A stretch of DNA of 64,000 bases from Paramarasmius palmivorus (Eukaryota > Basidiomycota > Agaricomycetes > Agaricales > Marasmiaceae), in NCBI GenBank assembly GCA_037176845.1, contig JAYKXP010000015.1:310001-374000 (forward strand), written 5' to 3'. The notes under the pieces were generated by a model. That model was not told the origin of the DNA and did no database searches. It saw only the letters and a list, made by a program, of their open reading frames with translations. Within the stretch, counting starts at the first letter, position 1. Every line of letters starts with the position of its first letter. This document shows positions 21,510 through 33,800 of the stretch, in pieces. The position numbers and the translations under genes were made by a program.

Positions 21510-24469
21510 TCAAGCCCTCTCGAAAATGTACAGATATGCCAACTTCTTCAACTCTTTCACGCTCTCCTCATCGGCCTTGACCACCTTCTCATCGTTGAAC
21601 AAGACCCATCCCTCGTCCTTCTTTATATGCGCAACGTAATGACCAGAATGCACTGAAGGTCCCTTGTGGGATATGAACGCCTTGAGTCTGTAGGAAACCG
21701 GTACATCCTTCGTCCCAGCCAACTTGACTTCTTTCTTTTCGGCGTTAGAGCCGGTAGCAGTTTGTGTATCTTCACCAGTATCATCGGGGTGACTGAAGAG
21801 CCATTCGACCGCTCGCTCCATGTCGCCACTCTGGAAAACAAGGCATTCAGTATGAAGATTATATATGAGCGATCAACACAGCCTCACAGTTTCTCTCAAT
21901 GCCTTCTTCGCCTGTGCGGGAGTGAAACCCATGTCGGCCAACATGCTCACTTGTTCCGCAGGAGGTTCCGACGCAGCTGATGTGGACGACGAAAGCTGAA
22001 TAGGTTCATCGATGTCCGGATCCTCCATGTGACCAAACAGCCACTCCATAGCGGCATCTGCCCCGGAATTGCCAGTTGCCAGGAGCGCTTTCTGGCATCT
22101 CACTTCAGGGAATCCCATCGCTGTTAACTGGGCCATCGCCCCCTCATCGAACTGGGGAAGTACCGGAGCTGTATATGATGTTATCGGTCTGGGATGGTTG
22201 GATGGGAGCATGAAGAAGGCTCACCATCTGCTTTATCCTCGGACAACTCGGTCTCCCCTGCTTGTAGCCCACGTCCTAGATACTTTTCGCCGAAAGTAAG
22301 GGTATCCCCTGAAGGTAGAGAAACCGGGATATCTGATAACTGGACGTAAGTATAATATGGGCACCATATTCAGCATTGGAACTCACCAAGCTTTGCTGGC
22401 ACCCAGTTAACCAACTGGAACTTTTTGGCGTGGACAACCAAAACTTCTGGAAACGACGCAAACCTCGTTTGCCTACAAGACACTGATCAGCACTAAGGTT
22501 GGGATCAAGCCGAGCAGTACATACTTGACAGCTCCCTTCGCCTTACAGTCTGGGCATACCCACTCATCGACGACCTCTGCACCCAGTAAAACGTCATCAA
22601 CACACTTCGTCAGCTCCACCTCCTCATAAAGCTTCTTTCCATCCATCTCCACATCACCGCCATCCGGCTTCTTCTCCACAGCAGGCACAGAAACACTAAG
22701 CACATCAATCCCGCCGTCAATCCTATACCTCACTTTCCCACATCCGCCTGCACATTGTAATCTTCCCTCTGTGCCAAATGTGAACACTGATGTGGGATCA
22801 GGCTCATCCGAATCCGTAATAGCGCTAGTTCGCCTCCGTTCTCTCCTGAGCACATCGACTAGATGCACCAAGAACTCTTCTGCATCCTGCTGCTTCATCG
22901 TAGCAAACTCGGCATGACCGCGTCCAACAAGGGCCTTGAACATCGACGGTTTCAAACCTTCTTGGAATTGCGGCGCGTTAGCGTCATCTTCGTCTCCTGA
23001 AGAACCTGATGATTGAGCTTTGACTGCGTATCGTCCACTGAGAAGTCCATCGGCGATCTTAATCATCTGACATTCAACACATTCCGCCGGTGCGGGGTTG
23101 GTGCAGGTGAGAGAGTGGGCTTGAGCCCAAGCACTCGTTCCGGGTGCGTATTTCTGCTGGAAGGCTGGGAGAGAAAAGAGAGTTTGTAGAACTGATGCCA
23201 TGTAACAACTGTTGGGCTCGGGCATTAGAAAGCGTTCTTTCGGGGAAGAAATACTGACCTGTTGCCAAGGTTCTTTAACCCAGTTAGACCAGACCCGAAC
23301 AAGGGCTCGAGAACGCGACCGTCATCACCAGTAACGGAAAAGTCATACTTGAGATTGTGCTCAATTTGCTGGTGTGCGATGAGCATTGATTCTAAGAATA
23401 TAAAGAAGAGAGACTCACCAGCTCAGTCATGCTCTTCTCTGTCTTTTGCTGGGATTCTACCCTGATACCAAAAGTCGCCAAATGCTTCGCAAGTTCTGGG
23501 TCAAGCTTCGGGTCGTTGCAGACATAGCAATAAATGTCTAGAGATGATAATAAGACACCGCGATATAAGGAAGACAAACAACACTTACCGGCGTTTCCTT
23601 CCGCAGTAATTGTTCCTAGCTTGACGCTGACTGGATGCACTTCACCTAAGTCTCGTGTCATCTCAAAGTGAGCCAGCCCATGGCTATTTCCTTCAACACC
23701 ACCAAATTGGGATCGTCCGCACCCAAGATTACCGCATGTCAGGCATAGCCATAAATTCGATGTCAGCGAACAGCTTGTACAGTGTGCCCCTTCAAAGAAA
23801 GCGTCAGAGACCCACCAATAGTCACAAAGGATGTACACACCTGGTCCAATGACCTTTTCCAATCCTTCCTTGCTGAGCTGCACTTGCTGCAGCGTTAACG
23901 TATGCTCGCAAGGCAATATCTCTTCCTCCCAAGCTTGTACTTCGGATTTACGTGCCGATGACTGAGTGGCGAGGACGTTCTTTACAAGAGCGGCGATCGC
24001 AGGTTGTGCAGCGAGTTCAGATGCAGGTATGGTGACTCCATCCGGGTTGCATTTGTAGCATCGTATGGATGTGATGAATTCGTACTTGTCCTCTTCACGT
24101 TCTTCGACAATGGCGAGTTTAGTCATCTTGAGTGGCGGTTCTTCATCTGCGGTCTGAAACTCAGAGTTAGTGTTTAGCAAGTAACCAGCTCAACGCTTGA
24201 GAGCGACGAACCCGCCTAGAACGCCCTTCAGCGTCAGGTTTCACCCTCCTCTTTATGTTCAGTGCAAATCCATGACCTGTCTTCTCTGCGTGCAATTTCG
24301 CGTGCGCTCGCTCGGAAAGACACCCTCCATTAAAGCAGACAAGACAGACATCGACTCCATCATCACTGTCTTGTCCATCGAAACATTGGGTACATTCCTC
24401 GCGATGTACGGATTGTGAGAGCTTGGGTGCCGGAAGAGATGCGATTTGGCTGTAGTGAGAGCAGGGCAT
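21510..24469 (-). CDS. UBP14: Ubiquitin carboxyl-terminal hydrolase (USP5/UBP14 type)
   Basis: An intron-rich gene with the full isopeptidase T architecture. MPCSHYSQIASLPAPKLSQSV and CTQCFDGQDSDDGVDVCLVC begin it. A ZnF-UBP domain follows (LWLCLTCGNLGCGRSQFGGV, HGLAHFE). The Cys box is split by an intron: GLKNLGN / SCYMASVLQTLF. Two UBA domains come next (AQLTAMGFPEVRCQKALLAT; MLADMGFTPAQAKKAL). The His box is SHKGPSVHSGHYVAHIKKD..GWVLFNDEKV, and the protein ends AYLYIFERA. Catalytic Cys and His are both present. The enzyme disassembles free polyubiquitin chains and so supports proteasome function. I chose the second Met (24469) because the family starts with a CxH-type zinc motif there; an upstream Met at 24517 is possible. 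Confidence 0.93.
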
Positions 24470-26006
24470 TGTAATGAATTCGTGAATTCGTTCGATGTGA
24501 ATACTTTCGTTCGTCAAGGCACAAGAAAAATTTGCTGCTGGTGATGATGGTCAAGAAGAAAGAGGAGTCGCGTCGTCTCGCTTAGGCGATTTCCGTTCGA
24601 TAAGTGATGGACGCGTCATTGCCATTAGTAGGCTGTCAAAAGTACCATCGGTTTAATAGTTATCAGAAATGTAAAAGTCTAGTATGCTACAGACGTGCTC
24701 TATACAAGTTTCATCTGAAAAGATTCACTAGAAATCCCGAGGCCCAATGGTTGATCTTGCAGGCGTGCCTGTGACCGGTAATGCCCTAGCTTTTAAGTGA
24801 TCCGCTTGTTATTCGAATTTGCGATTCAGAGTCAAATATCTTGGTGCCCAAAGCCCGAGGATTTGTAGCAACGATAGACGTCGCTAGGCATGCGTCGCAG
24901 AGATTGAACATGCTTCTAGACAGCCTTATTACTACGCCAAGGTATCGACAGACACGTCTTGTGCTTGACCAGGGAGTTCCGAGGGGAATGACCAGAAGAA
25001 AATCTTGCAAAAATGTCCTAAAACAAGAAGAGATTCTGTCAACCTCAGCGTTCTACAGTCGGTACTGTGTAAAGTCATCGAAAACTTACCCATTTCCGTT
25101 CCACATATCGTCTCAATTCCACTCGTCATCTAATTTCCCAGCTCCATGGTACCCTCGGATTCAGATAATAAGATTGAAAAGTTATTTGCGGGCGGGAGAG
25201 GTCAAGACAGTACAACTGTAGTGGTGGTGGGCAGGAACGGGGTCACGCCATGACTGGAGATGACAGCCTGTCACAACATGTCACACCTGTGTTACGCCGA
25301 CGATCACCTTTGACCGCAAAGGTTTGCTCTCTATGTCAATTTTCTGCGCCCGTAAAAGGTTTTCGAGGCGCCTCTCCGACGTTTGCGAGGTTTATCTAAG
25401 GATTCAATTACCTCGGATTTGCAGGGGAATGGGGGAGAATGGAGGCGCATCATGATTCATGAGGTGAGTCGGTCTGTATTCAGTATGCGTATAATCCAGT
25501 CGCACTTAATACCGGTCTTTCAACGGTCACTTGTCTAGATAGTGATTATTTTTATCCGCGGGGATTTACTACAGATTCATAGAAGCCTTGGAGAGTATGG
25601 ACTTCAACTTGTGGAATGAACCTGTCTGCAAACCTCTGGCTGAAACGTCATCGAAACTCAGACGTGCTTCCTGAAAATCATCTCGCTTGCGTCGCTTCCC
25701 ATCTCTCGCAAGAGACCAGAGTTGACCGAAGAAAGGAGCTCTCGATTTAGATTAGATGGATAGGCACGGAGTAGGAGGTGTGGGGAAGGTCCATCAGTTT
25801 GAATCTGGCAATACGCAGACCCATATTCTTACCTTCCGAGGACTTGATACCTATACAAGCATCACCCAAGGTATCTTGGCTACAGTAAAGAGAGCAGGGT
25901 TGGCCGAGGATTGTAATAGGTCAAGTTCCTATATAACCCACCGGATACGAAACGTTTGCACTACCATCTGCTTTCCCTTGAACTTCACAGCGCTCCTTCA
26001 TTAAAC
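24470..26006. other. Divergent intergenic region, UBP14 to RING gene
   Basis: About 1.5 kb with no supportable gene. Several unlinked short frames (24841-25221, 25756-26004) show no motif or splice logic. It must hold both promoters. Confidence 0.5.
25930..25936 (+). promoter_or_regulatory. TATA-like box of the RING gene
   Basis: The string tatataa lies about 70 bp upstream of the ATG at 26007, within cctatataaccc. Position and sequence fit a core promoter; not otherwise supported. Confidence 0.4.
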
Positions 26007-27272
26007 ATGGTCGCAAGTTACGGTATGCATCACTACTCACTACTACATCTTTACATAATACTCACTGTCAACCTAGGCTCCTCATCTGACCAAGAATACA
26101 CCAGCTCTGGTCTCAATCTTGGAGCAGAGTCCTCAGACTCAATTTTAGAAGATGTATCGAATACGAAATACGTTTCAGACGAATGGACGCGCTCAGGTTT
26201 AGCTGTGCATACCAACGTACCTGCTCGTCCAAGGACGTGGAGGTCCAATTCTTTCGGAGAAAAACTCCAGCGTAGACCCATTATCATCGAGGAGACGGAA
26301 GATATGGATTGTGGAATATGGTGGGTCTTTTGGTAACCTTAGATGTAAATCATCACTCACGAAGTCTTTCGACAGCTTCATGAACTCGGTATCACCTTTC
26401 CGCACCAAATGCTGCGGCAAATTCTTCTGCTACGAGCATATTCATGACGTAAGTTTTCGCGGATTTAGACACTTGGATCTGGCTAAAGCTGTGTCCCTCA
26501 GTGGCTTAACGGTCCCGCATCAGACGGAAGATGCCCTGAGTGTCGTGCCCCGTGTTCACTCCAGGTCGATACTCCCACTTCAGCAACTCTTGCTCGCCCA
26601 GCTATCGTCATTATCGCTCCTACTCGACCCACCAATGCCCAGGAAGCACTACCCGATACACCTACAACTCCGGTCAACAAACGCGCTACCCCAAACCCAC
26701 TTCACATCGAAGTCCCAATAGACACACCCAAAGAAAGCGCACCATCTTCACCTACTACTTCCACTTCAAGTGGGTCATCTTCCCCTCGCTCGACATCATC
26801 AGCCACTTCCTCTACGGCGCTTACCAGCATGCCATCCGACGAGGAATCTTCTATCGTCAAACCACGGGCACGTGCATACAGCGACTCATACAAACCACCA
26901 TTCTTCCGAGAGGAAAAGATTGATCACGCGGCCAACTTGCTTAGGCTTAAGCTCCTTGTCAGTGGCGTGGCTGCCCGGACATCTTCATCACTCTCTACAG
27001 CTTCTGATGACGGATCGAGCTCAAGTCGTATTGCGGTTATCGAATCTGAGAGCGAGAGCGATGGCGAAGAAGTTGAAGATGAGGTCAAGACTCCTCCGAC
27101 ACCGGCTGTAGAGATTCCGAAAGTGTTGGAATTTGAGGCTGCTGCCAAATTGAAGGCTATAGCAGATACGCCTTATATCTATGATGATGAGATTGATTCG
27201 TCATTACAGGCAGCGGGAAGGGTATTAGGTTTGGTTGGAGCAATGGTGATATGTGGAACGCTACTATCATGA
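26007..27272 (+). CDS. RING-finger protein with C-terminal membrane anchor
   Basis: MVASY splices (gtatgcat..ctag) to GSSSDQEYTSSGLNLGAESS. After EDMDCGI an intron with donor at 26320 joins CFMNSVSPFRTKCCGKFFCY and EHIHD. The next intron (gtaagttttc..ctcag) joins WLNGPASDGRCPECRAPC. Together these give C-x2-C, CC, C-x2-H and C-x2-C ligands in RING order, with the W-L found near the last pair in E3 ligases. Then come a long Ser/Thr/Pro-rich stretch, an acidic segment (ESESESDGEEVEDEV) and a final hydrophobic helix LGLVGAMVICGTLLS at the extreme C-terminus, a tail-anchor arrangement. By family it is likely a membrane-bound E3 ubiquitin ligase; substrate unknown. Length about 370 residues. Confidence 0.75.
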
Positions 27273-27555
27273 TAAAAAAGGTCAAGTCGCGATTGATTCG
27301 GGACTACGGATGGATCGTGAGGAGACCATAAGTTATGGGACATTGTACTATACCCTGTTTCTATCGTATCACTCCTTTGGGCTAATAGAGAAGAAAAATT
27401 CTATCCTGTACAATTTGAATCTGTAACGAGGCTGAGAGCACGATTGCCTATTTCGTCGAGTTTTCAAAGTCCGCTTAGCTGATCTTGACTGCCAAATCGA
27501 GCCGCGAATTGACAAGTACCACTCTGATGAACGTCGACGACGACGACCAAGCTCA

Positions 27556-29154
27556 ATGCCCACCATCAAGCTCGTCGTAATAGGCGCTTCAGGCGTCGGC
27601 AAGACAAGTCTCAGGAGCCAGGTGTGTCAATTCTTTGTCTAGTTTCCAAAATCGAAGTAACGACCATCGACCTTGCAGTATATCTCTGGAAGATTCTCTA
27701 CTGGATACAGGGCCACAATTGGAGCAGACTTCATAACAAAAGTGCTTCCACATCCAACTAAACCGGAGGAAACTGTGACGCTGCAAATATGGGTCAATGA
27801 GTCTTCTCCTTTATAATGGTCGCATGACTGCTTTGCTGACGGTTTCTCTTCTCTTTACACGCACATTCGTTGTCTCTTTTATCGACATTCTCATTCTGGA
27901 ATTGGTATTGTGAATATTCAGGACACTGCCGGCCAAGAACGATTCTCGAGTCTTTCGAGTGCTTTCTTTCGAGGAGCAGATGCGGCTTTGTTAATGTTCG
28001 ACGTCAACGATGAGAAGACGCTGAAAGCTTTGGAAAGGTGGTGGGAAGACTTCAAGGACAAGGCACCTTTGCGTGAAGAGGATATGGAGGAGTATTGTTG
28101 TGTGGTTGTAGGCAACAAGATGGATCTCGCTAGTGGATCTTCGACAGAGCCCCCGATATCTCGTCTTAAGGCGGAAAGCTTCCTCAATCAACTCATACCC
28201 CCTACATCCCAACCTTCATCGCCTTCGCCGTCTGCGGAATTACTGACTCTCAAGGATGCCGCATCTGGGTCACATTCTGAGCATCACATGCCAGAACACG
28301 AAGACACCGATGCAGATGCCGACGACGAGGACGACGACTCTGGGAATGAAGGTCCTTTAACTACCCCGCAAGCCCTTGCTCGACCATTCCCAACTTCATC
28401 TGAAGCCCGCACAAGCTCCATAGCGATCGTACCGCATCCCCTATCGTCACGCCATTCGCCTTCTCGTCACTCTCCTTCCCGGCTTACCCATCTATCAAAA
28501 TCTCGTTCGCGCTCTTCATCTCGTTTCTATGGAACGATGACTACCACCCATACAACCCTCACAATCTACCACACTCCCTCATCTTCACTCTTTGACAACT
28601 TTGAATCTGCCCGTTCGTCTCCTGAACCATGGACAACATCGTCGTCGAACTCCCCGTCATCATCCCCTTACCGACCGCGTCGGCTGACAGCTCTATCGAA
28701 TAAGAGCTCGAGTTCGGAAAGCAATGCAACCGTCACACCTAGTTTATTCGCTCGAGAATGCTCTCGAGAGCGTGAACGGGATAATGACGACACGGAGTTA
28801 TCAGCAACTGCTATATCAGCGGTCTCTACCACCGCCACGACTCCAGAGAGTGATTACGCTGGAGTTTTGGCTGCAGCTAATGCGGCACGAGTCCGAGCCT
28901 CGCCTCCGGATCGTGGACCCAAGTTGTTCTTCACCAGTGCGAAAACTGGCGAAGGCGTACGCGATGTATTTGAGTACATCGCACAGAGAGTAATTAAGAA
29001 GTGGGAGTATGACGAGATGATGGAGTCCAGGAGGATGTCGATGAGAGAAGCTGGAACACTCGTGGAAGAAGGGAGCAGAAGTACAGTGAATTTGAACGGG
29101 AGAGGCAAAGTGAAGACAGCTACTACGAGTTTTGCAAGTTGCTGCAGCTCGTAA
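27556..29154 (+). CDS. Rab7-like small GTPase with large Ser-rich insertion
   Basis: Exon 1 (27556-27621) has the P-loop VVIGASGVGKTSLRSQ. Exon 2 gives YISGRFSTGYRATIGADFIT, the switch I region as in Rab7. Exon 3 starts DTAGQERFSSLSSAFFRGAD (switch II) and later has VVVGNKMDL (G4). G5, FFTSAKTGEGV, does not come until about 275 residues further on instead of the usual 30 or so. The extra segment is acidic (DTDADADDEDDDSGNEG), then Ser/Pro/Arg-rich. A C-terminal SFASCCSS supplies Cys residues for geranylgeranylation. Total about 470 residues against about 205 for ordinary Rabs. The frame is open across the insertion and no intron is needed. The function by family is late-endosome/vacuole traffic; the insertion could regulate it. 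The core G motifs all look intact. Confidence 0.85.
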
Positions 29155-29599
29155 TGACTCTCGTTTATGCATTTGTTTATTTCATACTTATCTACTGCAT
29201 ATGGTTAGCCTTGTTCTTACAGACATCCCGCTATTGTAATGGTCTTTTACAGTCTTTTATTCTGAATATTTGCTTTGTACTCCCTCCCGCTCTATCTGCA
29301 TTGCCATTCCTTCATTACTACCTATTTGTACAGCACTCGACTGGGGTACACGGAGGATATACATACATCTGATCTCTGCTATTTTTTGGGTATCACAATT
29401 CTTCCTTCCCTTACCAGACCCTTACTAAAGTTATACCCCCGCCAATCATTCATTTTTCATGAAGGAGAAAGCACAAATTACATCCTTTTCCGCCGAGCTC
29501 AAAGATGGACCCAAGACACGATTTTCGATACAGGGGACACCGCCAGCCTGCGAGAGGCGGGGCCACAATGACGAAGCAGGCTGTGTAACCCGAAGGACT
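29155..29599. other. Shared 3' flank of Rab and PP4 genes
   Basis: Two convergent genes end here. The sequence is pyrimidine-rich and AT-rich with no gene-like frame; it should hold both poly(A) regions. Confidence 0.5.
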
Positions 29600-30887
29600 T
29601 CATAGAAAATAATCTGCCGGCGGTCTCTTAGCTGGAGCAGAACGTACGTCCTGGGGCCATTGGTCAACCAACGAAGGGCAAGGTATGAAACACGGACATA
29701 CTATGGGTGCATGATGAAAGACCTTGTATTCTTGACCGAGATGTTCATCAAGCTCTAATATCGAAGCCACATTACCGCATCTGAAAAGGGGTAAGGAGAT
29801 TAAGGTATAGGCGAATATGAACGAGAGCCGAACCTATAGCAATAATTAGGTGCACTCCAAACTGTCACTATCGTCTTGTCGAACATGAGCTTGTAGCCTT
29901 CCATAGCAAGCTGGTGAGCACGAGCGATCAAGTCTATGCCATTTTGATGTGCAAACGCCTTCGTAATCTCCGAGCCAAACAGGAATCCTGCACCTCGCGG
30001 CGAGACGCCCCATCCGTTGATTTCTGCCATTGATTTATCAATATTCTTCGCTTTCGTCGTCACTGATACATACCATCAGGATCTGACCACAGCAAGTCAC
30101 ACATTGGCCCATCGTGCGGAACTTCTTGTTTTCTGTCAATGGCGCGTATCTGTCGGGCATTGTTAACCAGTGTCCTACAGTCGGGAAACAACTACACACC
30201 TGGTCAATCGTCTGTAGATTTGGACTCAGTCCACCATGAACACAAAACACCCTTCCATCCACAATCGCTGCCAGAGCGAGATAATCAAATACTTCACAAC
30301 ACCACCTCCATACATTGCTGCTACCGTATTTTCGCTGACATTCGTCGTAAAATCCGTATACTTGGGTAATCTGCCGGGACTCGTGGTTACCACGAATGAG
30401 GGTTATTCGTTCTGGGTACCGAACTTTGAGCGCGAGCAGGAGTAGAAAGGTTTCAACACTGTAGAATCCACGATCAACAAAGTCGCCTGTCCGATGGTCG
30501 CCTTAGCAGTTTTTCCTGCGCGAGCGGGAGAATACGTGCCCATGAATAGATAATTTGTTTCCGGGCAGAATCCACCGACTTTGAACAGCTCCAGCAGGTC
30601 AAAGAACTGGCCATGTATGTCACCGCATAGCTGCAGCGGAAATGAGCTCCAGTTCTTCATATCACGATTGAAAACGCACCGTTACGGGAGAGTCCACGAC
30701 TTGAACATTGCCTTCTTCTATGAGAATTTCTCTGGCTTTCAGACACAACCTCTTCACCTCTTCTTCGGAAATGGTTTCGCAGCGTGTAAGTTGTTCGATC
30801 TGTCTTTCTCAGTGATCAATATTTTGACCTACTGGAATCAGAAAATCGCTGAAAATAGGCCCCATACCTGTCCAGATCGCTAGGCAT
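29600..30887 (-). CDS. PPH3: Serine/threonine protein phosphatase 4 catalytic subunit (PP4c/Pph3-like)
   Basis: Splicing eight exons gives MPSDLDR / [17 protein letters not shown].., [125 protein letters not shown] / [15 protein letters not shown] and the C-terminal PPADYFL. All metal-binding motifs (GDxHG, GDxVDRG, GNHE) are present. The DLDRQIEQL start and the [11 protein letters not shown] loop fit PP4c better than PP2Ac or PP6. It acts with regulatory subunits on DNA-damage and TOR-linked substrates. One intron (30487-30539) only restores MGDFVDRG if it starts with GC: a GC-AG intron. Length about 305 residues, normal for the family. Confidence 0.9.
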
Positions 30888-33800
30888 GCTTCCGCAGTTT
30901 TGCTGTCCGTTTAATTATGGATTTAATTAAGGGATGTGCAGTGGAACACTGACGCGGGATCGAGAGGGGAACTGGACAAGGAGCCGTGGGAACCAAATCG
31001 TTCACATTGTTTGCTTCTCACCGTTTCAACGTTGCACTCCCGATACTTGTTCTATGCCTCAAAATTGGTCTGGGGTCGAGAAATTATTGCGGGAAGATCC
31101 ATGCGAAGATCCTACATTGGATTTTCTGCGTCACTCACTTCCACGGTCGTCGGATTTTTTCAGATTTTCCTATTGTCCATAGGCTTCTCTCACGCCGCTT
31201 CTCATGGACCTCTTGTCTTGGCTCAAGATACGCTACTGTATGGTCGGAGGCGTGTTGCATTCATTGATGTCTATCTGTGACAGATCCATAGTGAGCGCCC
31301 TGCTTACCCGCCGAACTTCTTTCTCTCTGGCTTTCCGTCACGTCTGGGTGTTTCCGGTACTGACGAAGCAAGCTGTCCAATGCATGGTGCTCACTGCCAC
31401 TGCCATGTGTGCTCACCCTTGTACTGACGTCCAGGAAATACGTCGGGCAAATCGTATACCTGCCTCTGCGATGGGTTCGACAACAACTGTGATTCCAACT
31501 TTGATTGCCTTGCGTTTGTGGCAATGCAACTTGCTGGGTAACGTCTACAGTCTCCGGCTGGTGGTGGCGAAAAAACATGATGTCGGCATGAAATGGTGCC
31601 CACGAGCCAAAAGTCCGCGGATAACCAGTCACTTCGCCTTGTCCAACGGGCAGGGTTGGGATAAATCCTGTTCGTCACCTGCGTCAAGAAGTGCTTATTC
31701 GCGTGGTATTAGATGTCTTTTTAGCACGGTATCGTTCATTCTACTCCTGAGGTGGCACGCATGTAATCGTGTGAATTCAAGTCGATGTCATTAAACACTA
31801 TCACGTCGTTCCACGAGTGAAGCACACCCCGATCACAGGCTCTGTTGGGGTATCATTCTAGAGGCCTGTCTGTCGTCAGTGAACCGAGCATTTTCACCCC
31901 CCGCCTGTCTGGTTTACTCTCCGACCCTATCTCGTCGAAAGGGGATTCATCAGGTCGTCATTTTCCTCACTCTTGGCCTCTTCAACCTCATCGATATTCC
32001 ATCCTGCAACAGTAGACCACATGCCCTCATTATTCCGCAAGCGCTTAGCGGACTGCATTATCCCCTTGCTTCTTAGGTGCAACGATGCAATAGGGGCGTA
32101 CAGGGTAACACAGGGACACATTTGTCCCAACCCTTTGTAAAATCACGTTAAAGTTAAATCTCGGCCACGCTCCCTCCATCGATAAGATTCCTAATAACAC
32201 AGATTGCAAGATTCCTTGGACGGCAGCTCCACCGTTGTTGGAAACAAATGTTCCTTTCTTGGGTTGACCTCTTTCAGTTGAAAGCACGACTTCAAAGGTC
32301 AACACTAGTTTAGCACCTTGGCACTCTCTGTGGCTGAGCCTTTGAAATGCATGCTCAAATGTTCTCCAGAGTTCCTCAATGCGGGCCACGTTGATGCTAG
32401 CCCTGAAACACAGGACCACGATCCCCGTCTCTTGGTAACCCCGTCTTAACTTATCGCCTCAATTTCCTCCCTACTTAAATTTGCGCTGGATTATCTTGAT
32501 ATCCCGGTGTAGGCGCTTCCGCCATTGGTGGAGTATTTTTCATGCAGAATGCTACTACATCCGGCCCCGGGACATGCACTACGATTCCAACTCCGCGAAG
32601 GTTTGCGCTAGTCTGGACTGCGATCTCGAAGGGTTAATGCTAACCTGTGGTGATGTTGTCTGTTGATCCACATTGCACATGTTCAGTATGTAGCGCATCC
32701 CTGTTGCCCGAAGTTTCTGTTTATTTGACTCCGACTGTCCAATACCCACTTCTGCATCAACGCTTTCCCCTTCCGTCGCGCCGCACCCTACTGAAGCCGC
32801 CAGGTTCATTCGCTTTTGGAGAACAAAGTTCTTAGCATAATGACTGTCAACCTATGAGTTGGTCTTTTGCGACGTGTTCGGTGTCAGAATTGAAAGATGT
32901 ATTTCCGATACGATATGATGAATTGAAATTCCACCGCCATGAAAGTAGTCAAATTCCGTGTCTCGCAAGCGCGTCATGCTGGAGTTTTATCCCGAAGTTC
33001 CGACCTACAAGTATAAAGGGCGGCGGAACGGATCCTTAGAGCTCGTCGCCTCTTCCCTCTAGGTCTCCGAACACAACCAGGGATCAGAGTTTTCCTATAC
33101 TCCACCTTCGCGATGAAGCGCCAAGTGTAGAACCGTCGCTCCATGTAGCTATTTTCCTATTAACAGAGATGCGTTCAGTGTTCCCGTCTTTTGTAACCGG
33201 AATGCGACGTCCTCTGTTAATAGCCAAAATAGTTGCTGGAGCGTCGCGACTCACTGGTACGTGGAATCAAGACGGCACGAGTTTCGACATTCCCTTCTTC
33301 TATTTGACATCATTCAACTATGCGTTCATTTCGTACGTGCTGCGATAGACTACAGTACGCTGATACAGTGCGGGACTATCTACAATTGATTTATCGCGAC
33401 CGGTTTAGTATGCACCAGCAGCCAAAAATTATCAAACCTCTATAGCCGACTTTTTACACCACATCAGAAGTTGCATCCACGCATCGCTATCGCAGAGCCA
33501 AGCAATCGTCTCATCATATCCTTGCGTCTCATGCTGGCCCCTTTCTAGATGCCGATGCCTCGCGGTGAGTCTCCGAACCGGTAATTGCCATAAAGCAGTA
33601 CTCAATCGATGTGTGGCACATACAGACGGCCCACAGGATGTCGGGGATGCATCTGCATCTGTGAAGGCAGCAGTCGCTTGCGGCCTTGTGGGGTCGACGT
33701 TCCCGTTGCTCAAATGAGCGGCGTATCAGTGTAGGAGTTCCTGGTGACGACACGAGAAAGCTACGCCTCGTGCTAAGTTACCGGCAGAGGTCCATCTTGA

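Noticed and set aside
22473..24517. Several separate genes in the 21.5-24.5 kb block
   Set aside because: The open frames join by GT-AG introns into one UBP14-type deubiquitinase with domains in the usual order.
28200..28850. Two genes fused in the Rab locus
   Set aside because: The GTPase G5 motif and prenylation tail follow in the same frame, so it is an insertion within one gene.
30487..30539. Frame break or insertion inside the PP4 phosphatase gene, suggesting a pseudogene
   Set aside because: A single GC-AG intron restores the invariant motif and the rest of the protein is intact.
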